Shown: positions 24,889 to 33,342 of the stretch, one piece after another | Layout: every line of letters starts with the position of its first letter | Numbering within the stretch: the stretch's first letter is position 1 | NCBI RefSeq assembly: GCF_045999315.1 | Contig: NZ_CP174607.1 | Location: 372,001 to 436,000, forward strand | Origin: Peredibacter sp045999315 | GTDB lineage: Bacteria; Bdellovibrionota; Bacteriovoracia; Bacteriovoracales; Bacteriovoracaceae | Reading direction: 5' to 3' | Length of the DNA: 64,000 bases | The notes under the pieces: model-generated | What the model was told of the DNA's origin: nothing | The model's database searches: none | The model's input: the letters and a program-made list of their open reading frames with translations, nothing else | Position numbers and translations under genes: made by a program

Positions 24889-25443
24889 CTACGCCTTCAG
24901 TCTTTTAGCAAATTCTAGATAACCTAATAACAGTCCCTCTAATTTCTTTTCTGTTCCTTGATCTACCAAAGTACCTTCAGTAGAAAAGGCCTCATGCGCC
25001 TTCGGTAATGCAAAGGATTGCGGATAAACATAAGATCCGAGTGCTTCAAAAGGCGCTCGGGTCTGTCCCAATGCTCTGATTGAACCGAAAGCTCCTGGAG
25101 AAGCACCGGTTAAAAGAATCGGTTTTTTCTCTAAAGGAACAGGTCGAATCCGTGAGACCCAATCAATCGTGTTTTTAAGCGATCCTGCAATTGATCCATT
25201 ATATTCTGGGCTACAAGTGATAATGGCATCTGCCTCTTTAATCATTTTTCCCAACTCTAAAACACCTTGTGGAATTCCCTCTGCTTCAATGTCACCATCG
25301 TAGACAGGAATCGAAAGCGATTTAAGGTCTGCAATACGAGTCTCACAATCAGGGAATTTCTTGATCAGTTGATCTATGACTGAAAGTAATTTCTTATTTA
25401 ATGAGTCTTTTCTCAGGCTCCCAGAAAACAATAAAATTTTCAT
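24889..25443 (-). CDS. NADPH-dependent FMN reductase (ChrR/azoreductase-like)
   Basis: 184 residues, flavodoxin-like fold. The FMN phosphate loop is LLFSGSLRKDSLNKKL (residues 4-19). The isoalloxazine-binding loop is CSPEYNGSIAGSLKNTIDW. It reduces quinones, azo dyes or metals using NAD(P)H, and probably serves in oxidative or xenobiotic stress. It is monocistronic on this strand, with GGAG upstream of the ATG. Confidence 0.9.
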   Translation of the reverse strand: MKILLFSGSLRKDSLNKKLLSVIDQLIKKFPDCETRIADLKSLSIPVYDGDIEAEGIPQGVLELGKMIKEADAIITCSPEYNGSIAGSLKNTIDWVSRIRPVPLEKKPILLTGASPGAFGSIRALGQTRAPFEALGSYVYPQSFALPKAHEAFSTEGTLVDQGTEKKLEGLLLGYLEFAKRLKA

Positions 25444-25584
25444 ACGTTCTCCTATAACAATTTAACTCAGCTAAGCTTACACCATTTCACGTATCATTTA
25501 AAAAAAATCATAATTTTATCTTCACTCAATTGATTGACCTTTAAGGCCGTGACTAGTCTAAGCGTATTTCCAAAGGAGGAAACT

Positions 25585-26274
25585 ATGACTAGTGAAACCA
25601 GAAGAGATCCTAACGGCGATAGACTTCTTACGCCCGAAAACTCGGCCCTCATCATCATTGATTATCAACCAGTACAGGTAAATTCAATTGCCTCCATGGA
25701 TCGCCAGTTACTCATTAATAATATCGTTGGTCTGGCGAAAATCGGACTTGCTTATAATCTTCCGATCGTCCATTCAACAGTTAACGTTGAATCCGGTCTG
25801 AACAAGCCGCCTATTCCTCAGCTCAGAGCAGTTCTTGGAGAACTTCCTACTTATGACCGAACCACTATTAACGCATGGGAAGATACTGAGTTCAAACAAG
25901 CAGTTAAAGCAACTGGTAGAAAGAAACTCATTATGGCCGCACTATGGACAGAGGCCTGCCTCACCTTCCCATCTCTAGATGCATTGGCAGAGGGATACGA
26001 AGTTTACGCCGTGGCGGATGCAGTAGGCGGAACATCTCTTGCCGCCCATGAAATGGCCCTTCACCGGATTGAACAAGCAGGCGCTAAACTCATTAGTTGG
26101 GGTCAACTCCTTTGCGAACTACAACGTGACTGGAGTAGAAAAGAAACAGTTCCTGACTTTATGAGATTATTCATTGAGACTGGTGGTACGGCCGGTATTC
26201 AATTCTCTTATGATCGAGAGATTCCATCGGGATCGCGCGGCCGAAGTGAAGCACAGGCCTCTCATCCTCATTAA
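25585..26274 (+). CDS. Isochorismatase-fold cysteine hydrolase
   Basis: 229 residues from the ATG at 25585, which has AAAGGAGG 7 nt upstream. The isochorismatase-like triad residues D26 (IIIDYQPVQ) and C125 (WTEACLTFP) are present. It is shorter on the YcaC-specific features than the two paralogues at 26317 and 28034, and has a C-terminal extension with a basic, Ser/Arg-rich end. Substrate unknown; the family hydrolyses amides and related groups. It is one of three members within 3.2 kb. Confidence 0.88.
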   Translation: MTSETRRDPNGDRLLTPENSALIIIDYQPVQVNSIASMDRQLLINNIVGLAKIGLAYNLPIVHSTVNVESGLNKPPIPQLRAVLGELPTYDRTTINAWEDTEFKQAVKATGRKKLIMAALWTEACLTFPSLDALAEGYEVYAVADAVGGTSLAAHEMALHRIEQAGAKLISWGQLLCELQRDWSRKETVPDFMRLFIETGGTAGIQFSYDREIPSGSRGRSEAQASHPH

Positions 26275-26282
26275 CAAAAAAA

Positions 26283-26314
26283 AGAGCAAGCACATAGGTG
26301 CTTGCTCTCCTTTT
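26283..26314 (+). terminator. Bidirectional terminator between two hydrolase genes
   Basis: Perfect 11-bp stem AGAGCAAGCAC / GTGCTTGCTCT with ATAG loop. T-rich on the plus strand and A-rich on the other side, so it can serve both convergent genes. Confidence 0.85.
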
Positions 26315-26316
26315 AT

Positions 26317-27003
26317 TTATTTCTGAGAATCAAGTTTCTCATCATTTTTCACAACCTCCTGGGCCTTCATATAGCTTTCAATCAAAAGCTGATATGATGG
26401 GAAAATCTTCGTATAGATTTCGGCCCATTCCTGCGCATCAGGGCAATTCCAAGTTTTTTGTAACTCAGATGCAACCGCCGCTGTGTCCATTGGAACAACT
26501 CCTGCTTGCATGACTCTCGCGAGAGTAATTTCTTGGGCCATTTTAGAATAAGTCCCCGAAGCATCAATAACTGCAAAGACCTTATAACCATCATAGACAG
26601 CGCTGATGGCCGGGAATGCCATACATACACTGGTAATCGTTCCGGCAATAATCAAAGTCTTTCTTCCAGTGGCCTTTACTGCTGCCACGAAGTCAGGATT
26701 GTCCCAGGCATTGATTTCACCTTTGCGAGCAACATACTTAGCGTGAGGGGCGTTTTGATGGATTTCAGGGATTAAAGGGCCATTAGGACCTTGAGGAACC
26801 GATGCCGTTGTAATCACCGGCATCTTCGAAAGCGTCGCCATTTTAGCTAATGCCGCCGCATGAGAACGTAGCGTTGTCATTGGCATATCGCCAACAGTCT
26901 GGAACAGACCACTTTGATGGTCAATTAACAGCATTACAGCGTCATCAGGGTTAATAACTGGGCGTGAATTGTTAAAGTTAGCAATAGTGGTTGGAATACT
27001 CAT
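26317..27003 (-). CDS. YcaC-type isochorismatase-fold hydrolase, copy 1
   Basis: 228 residues from the ATG at 27003 (AAGGAG 7 nt upstream). Longer in-frame extensions overlap the LysR promoter and lack a ribosome site. D28 (LLIDHQSGLF) and C127 (GTITSVCMAFP) are catalytic positions. SVPQGPNGPLIPEI and GEINAWDNPDFVAAVKATGRK match E. coli YcaC closely. It is divergent from the LysR gene 105 bp away, the usual layout of a regulator and its target. Confidence 0.92.
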   Translation of the reverse strand: MSIPTTIANFNNSRPVINPDDAVMLLIDHQSGLFQTVGDMPMTTLRSHAAALAKMATLSKMPVITTASVPQGPNGPLIPEIHQNAPHAKYVARKGEINAWDNPDFVAAVKATGRKTLIIAGTITSVCMAFPAISAVYDGYKVFAVIDASGTYSKMAQEITLARVMQAGVVPMDTAAVASELQKTWNCPDAQEWAEIYTKIFPSYQLLIESYMKAQEVVKNDEKLDSQK

Positions 27004-27107
27004 ACACAATCTCCTTGTTGATGTGGACAACCTCCATTGACTATAGGTCATAATGCTATTTACTATTAGACAGAAAAATATAAAGACAGTTTCCATGGGT
27101 ATAGAAA

Positions 27108-28004
27108 ATGCAAACAATTGATCTGAATGAAATTTTAGTTTTTATTAAAGTGGTCCAGACTGGAAGCTTTACTCATGCAGCAAAGCACTTAGGCATGCCC
27201 ATTTCTACTGTAAGTGCTCGAGTATCCTCACTGGAAAAAAGATTAGGGGTCACTCTTCTTCAAAGAACGACAAGACAATTAAAACTCACTCAGGCGGGCC
27301 ACAGTTATTATGAACAATCTCTACGCGGGCTCGAAGAGATTCAGAAAGCAGAAACTGATGTGACTTCAAACCTGGCCGAGCCTCAAGGTGACTTACGAAT
27401 CACTGCTCCCATTTTTTTGGCCAATACGCTCATGCCTAAAGTCATCTGTGAGTCGATGAAAAAATATCCTAAAATTAAAATCGAACTCATTCTGCAAGAT
27501 CGTGCCGTTGATCTCATCGCCGAGGGCGTGGATCTTGCGATCCGCGCCGGTGATTTAAAGGATTCGACTTTAATTGCCAAAAAATTAGGCATCGTTCATT
27601 TCTCTGCTTTCGCAACAAGTGGCTATTTAAAAAATAAAGGCCCCATCAATCATCCTAAAGACCTGCAAGAGCATGTCTGCCTTCAGTTTGCTCCTCTTGG
27701 TCGTCATGAATGGTCCTTTAGTAATGGAAAAAGTAGAGTGAATGTCCCTCTTAAGGGTAAACTTGTCATTGATGATTTGAGCATGATTAAGTCGCTGGCC
27801 CTTTCAGGCAATGGAGTTGCTCTGCTTCCGACTTATATTTGTGAGGAAGAAGTTAAAAAAGGTCGATTAGTTCCTCTTTTAACTGAATGGAAGTCGCATT
27901 CGCGCGCGATTCATTTTGTTCATCCCCCACAAAAATTTCCTTCTCCGAAGCTCAAGGCCTTTCTAGAACTTGCCTCTGACCAGATCAAAGAGCAATTGTC
28001 ATAA
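27108..28004 (+). CDS. LysR-family transcriptional regulator
   Basis: 298 residues, normal length. The N-terminal winged HTH is FIKVVQTGSFTHAAKHLGMP then STVSARVSSLEKRLGVTLLQ (residues 10-60). The effector-binding domain is typical of the CrgA/DmlR-like group (GDLRITAPIFLANTLMPKV). It is divergent from the copy-1 hydrolase and convergent with copy 2, which it probably controls, at least copy 1. The ligand is unknown. Confidence 0.93.
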   Translation: MQTIDLNEILVFIKVVQTGSFTHAAKHLGMPISTVSARVSSLEKRLGVTLLQRTTRQLKLTQAGHSYYEQSLRGLEEIQKAETDVTSNLAEPQGDLRITAPIFLANTLMPKVICESMKKYPKIKIELILQDRAVDLIAEGVDLAIRAGDLKDSTLIAKKLGIVHFSAFATSGYLKNKGPINHPKDLQEHVCLQFAPLGRHEWSFSNGKSRVNVPLKGKLVIDDLSMIKSLALSGNGVALLPTYICEEEVKKGRLVPLLTEWKSHSRAIHFVHPPQKFPSPKLKAFLELASDQIKEQLS

Positions 28005-28028
28005 ACAAGGCCACCGAAGTGGCCTTGT
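28005..28028. terminator. Hairpin between lysR and the copy-2 hydrolase
   Basis: Perfect 10-bp stem ACAAGGCCAC / GTGGCCTTGT with CGAA loop, right after the lysR stop. There is no strong T tract, so it is a bidirectional or weak terminator. Confidence 0.6.
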
Positions 28029-28033
28029 AAAAT

Positions 28034-28729
28034 CTAATGACTATATCTTTGGGAATCAAGTTGCTCATTATTCTTGACCACATCCTGGGCCTTTGTATAA
28101 CTCTCAATGAGTAACTGATATGGTGGGAAAACTTCTGTATAAATTTGTGCCCACTCTTTCGCATCATCTCTATGCCATGTCTTTTGAATCTCTGACGCCA
28201 CTGCCGCTGTGTCCATTGGAATAGCACCTGCCTGCATCACTCTCGCCAGAGTTATTTCTTGTGCCATTTTTGAATACGTGCCGGATGCATCGACGACCAC
28301 AAAAACTTTATATCCTTCATGGATGGCACTAATCGCCGGGAAGGCCATACAAACACTCGTGATTGTTCCTGCAATGATAAGTGTTTTTCTTCCTGTCGCT
28401 TTAACCGCCGCCACAAAATCCGGGTTGTCCCAAGCGTTGATTTCTCCTCTTCGGGCCACATACTTGGCGTGAGGTGCATTTTGATGAATCTCAGGAATAA
28501 GAGGCCCGTTAGGTCCTTGTGGAACCGATGCAGTCGTGATCACAGGAATTTTACTTAAAGTGGCCATTTTGGCCAAAGCGCCAGCATTAGAACGAAGAGT
28601 TGTCATTGGCATGTCACCGATGGTTTGAAACAAACCACTTTGATGATCAATAAGTAGCATGACGGAATCATCTGGATTAATGACTGGTCTTTCACCATTA
28701 AAATTTGCAATTGAACTTGGAAACCCCAT
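28034..28729 (-). CDS. YcaC-type isochorismatase-fold hydrolase, copy 2
   Basis: 231 residues from the ATG at 28729 (GGAGG upstream). It is nearly collinear with the 26317 protein, including ASVPQGPNGPLIPEIHQNAP and GTITSVCMAFPAIS with the catalytic Cys. Most differences lie in the last 40 residues and at synonymous codons. A tandem duplication flanking the regulator explains the layout, and codon divergence shows that it is not recent. Confidence 0.92.
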   Translation of the reverse strand: MGFPSSIANFNGERPVINPDDSVMLLIDHQSGLFQTIGDMPMTTLRSNAGALAKMATLSKIPVITTASVPQGPNGPLIPEIHQNAPHAKYVARRGEINAWDNPDFVAAVKATGRKTLIIAGTITSVCMAFPAISAIHEGYKVFVVVDASGTYSKMAQEITLARVMQAGAIPMDTAAVASEIQKTWHRDDAKEWAQIYTEVFPPYQLLIESYTKAQDVVKNNEQLDSQRYSH

Positions 28730-28821
28730 AGACCCTCCTCTGGTTAATGGAACCTCATACTTAAGGCCGAACAGAGGGTCATTGCTAGACAAAGAACAGA
28801 GAAACCAACTTGGTTAGAAAT

Positions 28822-28847
28822 AAAAAAGGCCACCTTGAAGTGGCCTT
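28822..28847 (-). terminator. Terminator of the 28867 gene
   Basis: On the minus strand AAGGCCAC, loop TTCAAG, GTGGCCTT, then six T. It lies 20 bp past the stop. Confidence 0.85.
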
Positions 28848-28866
28848 AACCGTCACTATCGCTTAA

Positions 28867-29298
28867 TTAAATACGCTCTTCAGATTGTTCGCAAGAAAGC
28901 TCTTCCTCTTTACAGAAGATACTGCCGCCTTTGGCCTGACACTGCTTAAGTGCTGCGGCCTTTGCTTCAATTTTTGTTGTCGCCTTTCCAATCACAACAC
29001 CTACTGAAAATACGTTAGCGGAGCAAACGTATATAGTCTGAGTTCTTGGAATATTAGAAGTTTGAAGCTCATATACCTTGTCCTGAAGGTCCCGAACCGC
29101 TTGCTCTAGACGACGGACACGCATAAGCATATCACGGTCATCACGATCATCACCAACTTCAATTCTTACGATTGAACGGCCATCACGAAGAACTACTGTG
29201 CCACGGTCGTCACGATTACCACGACGAGACTGAGCAAAAGCAGAAAGTGAAGATAGAACAACTGAAAGAACTAGAACTAAAGAAATGATCTTTTTCAT
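28867..29298 (-). CDS. Secreted basic protein with coiled coil
   Basis: 143 residues. A signal peptide ends at LSAFA. An Arg/Asp-rich stretch (RRGNRDDRGT, GDDRDDRD), a short coiled coil (MRVRRLEQAVRDLQDKVYEL) and a C-terminal part with five Cys follow. It is periplasmic or outer-surface, and no family is recognised. GGAGG precedes the ATG. Confidence 0.75.
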   Translation of the reverse strand: MKKIISLVLVLSVVLSSLSAFAQSRRGNRDDRGTVVLRDGRSIVRIEVGDDRDDRDMLMRVRRLEQAVRDLQDKVYELQTSNIPRTQTIYVCSANVFSVGVVIGKATTKIEAKAAALKQCQAKGGSIFCKEEELSCEQSEERI

Positions 29299-29394
29299 GA
29301 AACCCTCCAGAGGTTTTTTGAGAGACTTAAAAACAATGGAAGGATTTTAGAACGAACTTGGAGTTATTACTGCCGGGCCAGAAAGGAATACAAG

Positions 29395-29421
29395 GGCCGT
29401 CAAAAGTTTTGACGGCCTTTT
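29395..29421 (+). terminator. Orphan terminator-like hairpin
   Basis: GGCCGTCAAAA and TTTTGACGGCC around one base, so the inner A/T pairs must open to form a loop, followed by TTTT. No gene on the plus strand ends upstream, because the neighbour at 28867 reads the other way. It may mark a small RNA in the 247-bp gap 29299-29545, which otherwise shows nothing. Confidence 0.4.
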
Positions 29422-29545
29422 AAACTTAATTCAGTCTAAAGTTCACCTTAAGTCATTCTAAGAAGGTCAAATCTAATGACTATCTTATTTTGAAGGGCCA
29501 CGCGCGTTTAGGCTAAGTTCCATTCTCTTAAATCAGAGGTGGATT

Positions 29546-30547
29546 ATGTTTTTATCAGTCGTGGCCCCTTGTTTTAATGAAGAAGAAGGACTCAAAGAAT
29601 TTTATCAACGAGTAGTAAAAGCAGTTAAAGCAACTCATGCGACTTTTTATGAAATCATTCTTGTGGATGATGGCTCTAAAGATCGAACTTGGGACGTCAT
29701 TTGCTCACTCCAAAGACAAGATTCAAATGTTCGTGGATTTAAACTCTCCCGAAATTTTGGACATCAATCGGCCCTGACGGCCGGACTCTTAAGCGCCAGA
29801 GGAGATTATATCTTCATTATTGATTCTGATTTGCAGGATCCACCTGAACTACTGACGCCGATGCTGGAAAGAATGTGCGATGGTTTCGATGTGGTCTATG
29901 GCCAGAGAAAAAACCGTGCAGGAGAAACATACTTTAAGAAAGCGTCGGCCCATCTTTTTTATCGTTTTCTCTCTCTCCTTGCAGATATTAATATTCCAAA
30001 AGACACCGGTGATTTCCGTCTCATGAATCGAAAAGTTCTGATGGCCTATCAGTCATTAAATGAATCACATCGTTTTACAAGGGGCCTTATTGCTTGGCTG
30101 GGCTTCAAACAGACCGCACTTCCCTATGACCGTCATGCGAGGTTTGCTGGAACCACCAAGTATCCATTAATGAAGATGATTAACTTCTCACTTGATGCAG
30201 TCACTGGATTTTCATTAAAACCACTTCGTCTTATTATTCTCGTGGGTGTCGTCACTTCATTCGTTGCCCTCCTTGCTTTGGCCTACACATTATATGGATG
30301 GGTCTTCTCAAAAAACATTCCGGGGTGGACAAGTCTTATGACTGTCATTCTTCTTTTGAGCTGTGTGCAACTTATTTGTGTGGGAGTTGTTGGTGAATAC
30401 GTAGGAAGAACTTTTACCGAAACAAAAAGAAGACCACTCTACTTCATCCAGGACAGTATGGATGCCACTGCCGATTCTCAAGGCGATAAACTAGAAACTC
30501 TGACCATGGCCGCCAATCACCCTAACATTCATAACGAGCTCCAATGA
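29546..30547 (+). CDS. GT2 glycosyltransferase, polyprenyl-phosphate sugar synthase type (GtrB/ArnC/DPM1-like)
   Basis: 333 residues. The GT-A domain has VVAPCFNEEEGL, ILVDDGSKDRTW and DSDLQDPPELL (metal-binding and QDPPE motif). Two C-terminal membrane helices (about 228-250 and 262-285) are typical of GtrB. It makes an undecaprenyl-phosphate-linked sugar at the inner membrane. It overlaps the next gene by 4 bp (ATGA), and the two form a donor-synthase/transferase pair for decorating lipid A, glycans or proteins. Confidence 0.92.
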   Translation: MFLSVVAPCFNEEEGLKEFYQRVVKAVKATHATFYEIILVDDGSKDRTWDVICSLQRQDSNVRGFKLSRNFGHQSALTAGLLSARGDYIFIIDSDLQDPPELLTPMLERMCDGFDVVYGQRKNRAGETYFKKASAHLFYRFLSLLADINIPKDTGDFRLMNRKVLMAYQSLNESHRFTRGLIAWLGFKQTALPYDRHARFAGTTKYPLMKMINFSLDAVTGFSLKPLRLIILVGVVTSFVALLALAYTLYGWVFSKNIPGWTSLMTVILLLSCVQLICVGVVGEYVGRTFTETKRRPLYFIQDSMDATADSQGDKLETLTMAANHPNIHNELQ

Positions 30548-31887
30548 CATCTGACAAACGATATGACCTTTCTGTTATTTCACTCTTGATTCTTGCCCTC
30601 GCCGTGCGCCTGTGCTTCTTGTTTTACGGCAAATCACTCGAAGATCAAATTTGGTCTGACATGAGAGAATACACCGTAAAAGCTGATATGATTATAAATG
30701 GCGAATGGAATGCCATGCACTTCTTTCAATCTATCGGATACTCTTTCGTCATTATTTTCTTTAAAAAGAACTTTGAGCATTGGGGAAAAGCACTCGCTTA
30801 TTTCCAAGGTATCATTTCTTTCTTAACTGTATGGCCCATTTTCAGGACCGCCACCGAGGCCTTTGGTAAAAAAGTTGGGTTAATCACACTTCTCTTAGTT
30901 GCTTTAAATCTTCCGTGGATAGTTTTTATTAATCTTGCTTTGCCCGAGACCATCTTTACCTTTCTCATGGCACTTTTAGCTTGGTTTAGTTACAGAATTG
31001 TCTACAGTGAAGGGCCAACAACAAAATATGCAGTCGGTTGGGCACTGTCTTTTCTCCTCGCCTTCTGGCTTAAAGGAACTCATGTTTTTCTTATGCCTTT
31101 GTTCCTCTTAGGCCTTTTTGCCATCAAGCGCTGGAAGGCCATTCCAAACATGGTCACAATCAGTGCAATTTTTATTATTGGTGTATGTCTTCATGGTGTA
31201 CTTACCTACAATACAATAGGAAAGTTTCAACTCTCCTCATCTACCGGCGGACTTAACTTCATTGAAGGCAAATGCCCAATTAAGAACAACCATGATTCCG
31301 TTGGTTATTCTTTTCTTTCACCAGTGTATTTCCAAATGGGACTTTTTCAGGAGAAGAAATGGGGACAACCATTTTCCAATTCTTCCTACTTCATGAAAGA
31401 AGGATTTAAGTGCATTAAGAAAGATCCATTGGTCTTGCTTCAATCGTTTGAAGCGATTCCTTTTCTTTTTATGGGCAATACTCTTTGGCCAATAAATCAG
31501 ATGTCTTATTCGGCCCTCGCCCGACTCTATGAACAGATTTTTGCGGTTCTTCTCATCACAGGTCTCGCCCTCTTCTTAGTTTCTGAAACGAACGATCCAG
31601 ACAGGCTTCGTGGATTGGTGGTCTGGGGACTTCCAGTGTTATCAGTATTTTTATGCGTGTATGTTTTTAAAAGCGAAATGAGATATCGGATTCCGTTTGA
31701 TGTATGGTTTATTCCGATAGCAGTGGCGGGCTGGATAAAAAAAGGCCCCGTTTTCACGGGGCCCAGGATATTAGAAAACGTTTACGTTAGCGCTGATAGC
31801 AATATTTGTTCTGTCCAGACGAATGTCGCTTGGAATGAATTGGATGTTCGGGTAAAGGAACACGTCACGAGTAAGAGAGATACCTAG
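30544..31887 (+). CDS. Multi-pass GT-C (GT39/ArnT-like) glycosyltransferase
   Basis: 447 residues with about ten to twelve hydrophobic helices and the GT-C layout, including an acidic pair after helix 1 (SDMREYTVKADMIINGEW). It is thought to transfer the sugar from the lipid donor made by the 29546 product; the acceptor is unknown. The last 39 codons run antisense through the terminator and the 3' end of the outer-membrane gene (117-bp overlap). That tail (VYVSADSNICSVQTN onward) is unlike a GT-C terminus, so the native stop may have been lost. Confidence 0.82.
   Translation: MTSDKRYDLSVISLLILALAVRLCFLFYGKSLEDQIWSDMREYTVKADMIINGEWNAMHFFQSIGYSFVIIFFKKNFEHWGKALAYFQGIISFLTVWPIFRTATEAFGKKVGLITLLLVALNLPWIVFINLALPETIFTFLMALLAWFSYRIVYSEGPTTKYAVGWALSFLLAFWLKGTHVFLMPLFLLGLFAIKRWKAIPNMVTISAIFIIGVCLHGVLTYNTIGKFQLSSSTGGLNFIEGKCPIKNNHDSVGYSFLSPVYFQMGLFQEKKWGQPFSNSSYFMKEGFKCIKKDPLVLLQSFEAIPFLFMGNTLWPINQMSYSALARLYEQIFAVLLITGLALFLVSETNDPDRLRGLVVWGLPVLSVFLCVYVFKSEMRYRIPFDVWFIPIAVAGWIKKGPVFTGPRILENVYVSADSNICSVQTNVAWNELDVRVKEHVTSKRDT
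31737..31763 (-). terminator. Terminator of the 31771 outer-membrane gene
   Basis: On the minus strand GGCCCCGT, loop GAAA, ACGGGGCC, then seven T. It lies inside the opposing GT-C reading frame. Confidence 0.9.
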
Positions 31888-32730
31888 ACCAACAGATTGG
31901 TAAACTTTACGTTTAGTCCAAGTTCCGTTCTCTTGTGTGCGGTACTGCTCATATACCTGCCAACCGAACACAGTTCTTAGGTTGAATGTATCGTTAATTA
32001 CGTATTCAGCAGCTGGGTAAAGACCAAGAACGTTTCTCGATGTGTTCTTATTGTGCTCGCTGAAATCATACCAAATACCTTGGAATGCCATACCGTATGA
32101 GAAACCAGTTGTGCCCCAGTCTTTCATGAATACTTGTGAAAGGAAGTAAGAGGCCTTGTAACCAAGATCAGTTTGTTGGTTGTTAGTGATCCAAGTCGGC
32201 TTAAGTGTTGTTACTGATTGCATGCCCCAAATACGATCCAAGTGAGTATACTTTAAAAATGGGTCAGCGAAGTTTAGCTCTTGGCTGTTATCATCAAAGC
32301 TCTTTTTAAGAGCAGCATTGTCTGTATCAATTGATGAGTGGAATGGAGTCGTCATGAAGAAACCCGTAGACGCTGTGATACTGTCTAGAGCTGTAAGACG
32401 ATATCTCACACCAAGTTCACCTGTTAGGTTTTGAAGTGTAAGAGCATCTTTACCATTTGTAATATTTGGACGCTCAGGCTGAGTAGGATTAGCTAGTGAA
32501 CCACCTTGATAGTTGAAGTACATAGCAGCACTCCACTTCGATAGTGATCCAGCATCAGCGCGAAGACGACGGTTAGTGATAACCTGGTCAGCTTCATCTT
32601 CTTTCTTCTGCTCAACTTTTACTTCCTGAGTTGCAGGAGTAGTTGTTTCTTTCTTTTCTGTTTTTGTGGCCTGCGCCATTACCACTGTTGGAAGCGCAAT
32701 AAGAACTAGCAATCCAATAATCTTCGACAT
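31771..32730 (-). CDS. Outer-membrane beta-barrel protein
   Basis: 319 residues. A signal peptide (LLVLIALPTVVMAQ) is followed by a charged Lys/Glu linker (KTEKKETTTPATQEVKVEQK), then amphipathic beta-strands rich in Tyr/Trp (GTTGFSYGMAFQGIWYDF). The final residue is Phe (SANVNVF), the classic barrel-assembly signal. No family is recognised. It has its own strong terminator. Confidence 0.78.
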   Translation of the reverse strand: MSKIIGLLVLIALPTVVMAQATKTEKKETTTPATQEVKVEQKKEDEADQVITNRRLRADAGSLSKWSAAMYFNYQGGSLANPTQPERPNITNGKDALTLQNLTGELGVRYRLTALDSITASTGFFMTTPFHSSIDTDNAALKKSFDDNSQELNFADPFLKYTHLDRIWGMQSVTTLKPTWITNNQQTDLGYKASYFLSQVFMKDWGTTGFSYGMAFQGIWYDFSEHNKNTSRNVLGLYPAAEYVINDTFNLRTVFGWQVYEQYRTQENGTWTKRKVYQSVGLGISLTRDVFLYPNIQFIPSDIRLDRTNIAISANVNVF

Positions 32731-32872
32731 GTATGTCCCCTATTAAAAAACCTTAATCTAACATAAAGATTTTTCTCATGATGTAAAGGCGATGCAAGAA
32801 TATTTCAGAGAAAGATTCAATTAATCACAAGTTATGGAGACAAATTGACCTCGTTTTCGATATAACGCGCCT

Positions 32873-32951
32873 ACTTGAACAGGTGAAGCCCGGTGAGAAT
32901 CCGGCACAGTCCCGCTACGGTTACCGAAAGGAAGTCCGATCCCTCTCAAGC
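32873..32951 (+). promoter_or_regulatory. Compact cobalamin-riboswitch-like leader
   Basis: The conserved core of cobalamin aptamers is readable: GTGAAGCCCGGTGAGAATCC, then GGCACAGTCCCGC, and a B12-box-like AAGTCCGATCC (32932-32942). CTTGA (32874-32878) can pair with TCAAG (32946-32950) to close it. The arm usually found between core and B12 box is reduced to a tiny hairpin (CGGTTACCG), so it is far shorter than standard aptamers. A -10-like TATAAC is at 32861. The ribosome site of the thioesterase gene begins about 15 nt beyond, which would allow translational control. Confidence 0.65.
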
Positions 32952-32976
32952 AACTTATTATCCCGTGGAGGAAATC

Positions 32977-33342
32977 ATGCATCTCGAAGAAAGAAAGTTG
33001 GCCGCACGCACTCGCGTTTTCAAAGCGGTCTTTCCAGGCGAAACCAATCACTACGATACGCTCTTTGGAGGCACGGCTCTGCAATGGATGGATGAAGTCG
33101 CCTTCATTGCGGCCACTCGTTTTTCCCGAGAAAAAGTCGTGACAGTGAGTTCAGACAAAGTGAATTTCAAGGTTCCTATTCCGGCCGGAAGCTTGGTGGA
33201 GCTGGACGCGCAAATCACTAAAGTTGGTAACACCAGCATTGAAGTCAGTGTCGATGTCTATAAAGAAGATATGTATTCAGATAAACGCGAACTCGCACTC
33301 CATGGGAGTTTTGTTCTGGTCGCCATTGGGAGAAAGAAATGA
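32977..33342 (+). CDS. Acyl-CoA thioesterase, hotdog fold (YciA-like)
   Basis: 121 residues from the ATG at 32977 with GGAGG upstream. The open frame extends back into the riboswitch but cannot be coding there. The hotdog helix and active-site region are NHYDTLFGGTALQWMDEVAF, followed by the 4HBT strand pattern (KVNFKVPIPAGSLVELDAQI). It hydrolyses acyl-CoA in the cytoplasm; the chain length is unknown. The cobalamin-type leader and ATGA coupling to the next gene make this an unusual setting for a thioesterase. Confidence 0.88.
   Translation: MHLEERKLAARTRVFKAVFPGETNHYDTLFGGTALQWMDEVAFIAATRFSREKVVTVSSDKVNFKVPIPAGSLVELDAQITKVGNTSIEVSVDVYKEDMYSDKRELALHGSFVLVAIGRKK

Noticed and set aside
32893..32976. 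In-frame N-terminal extension of the thioesterase
   Set aside because: The bases form the riboswitch-like leader. The ATG at 32977 has the ribosome site and matches family length.
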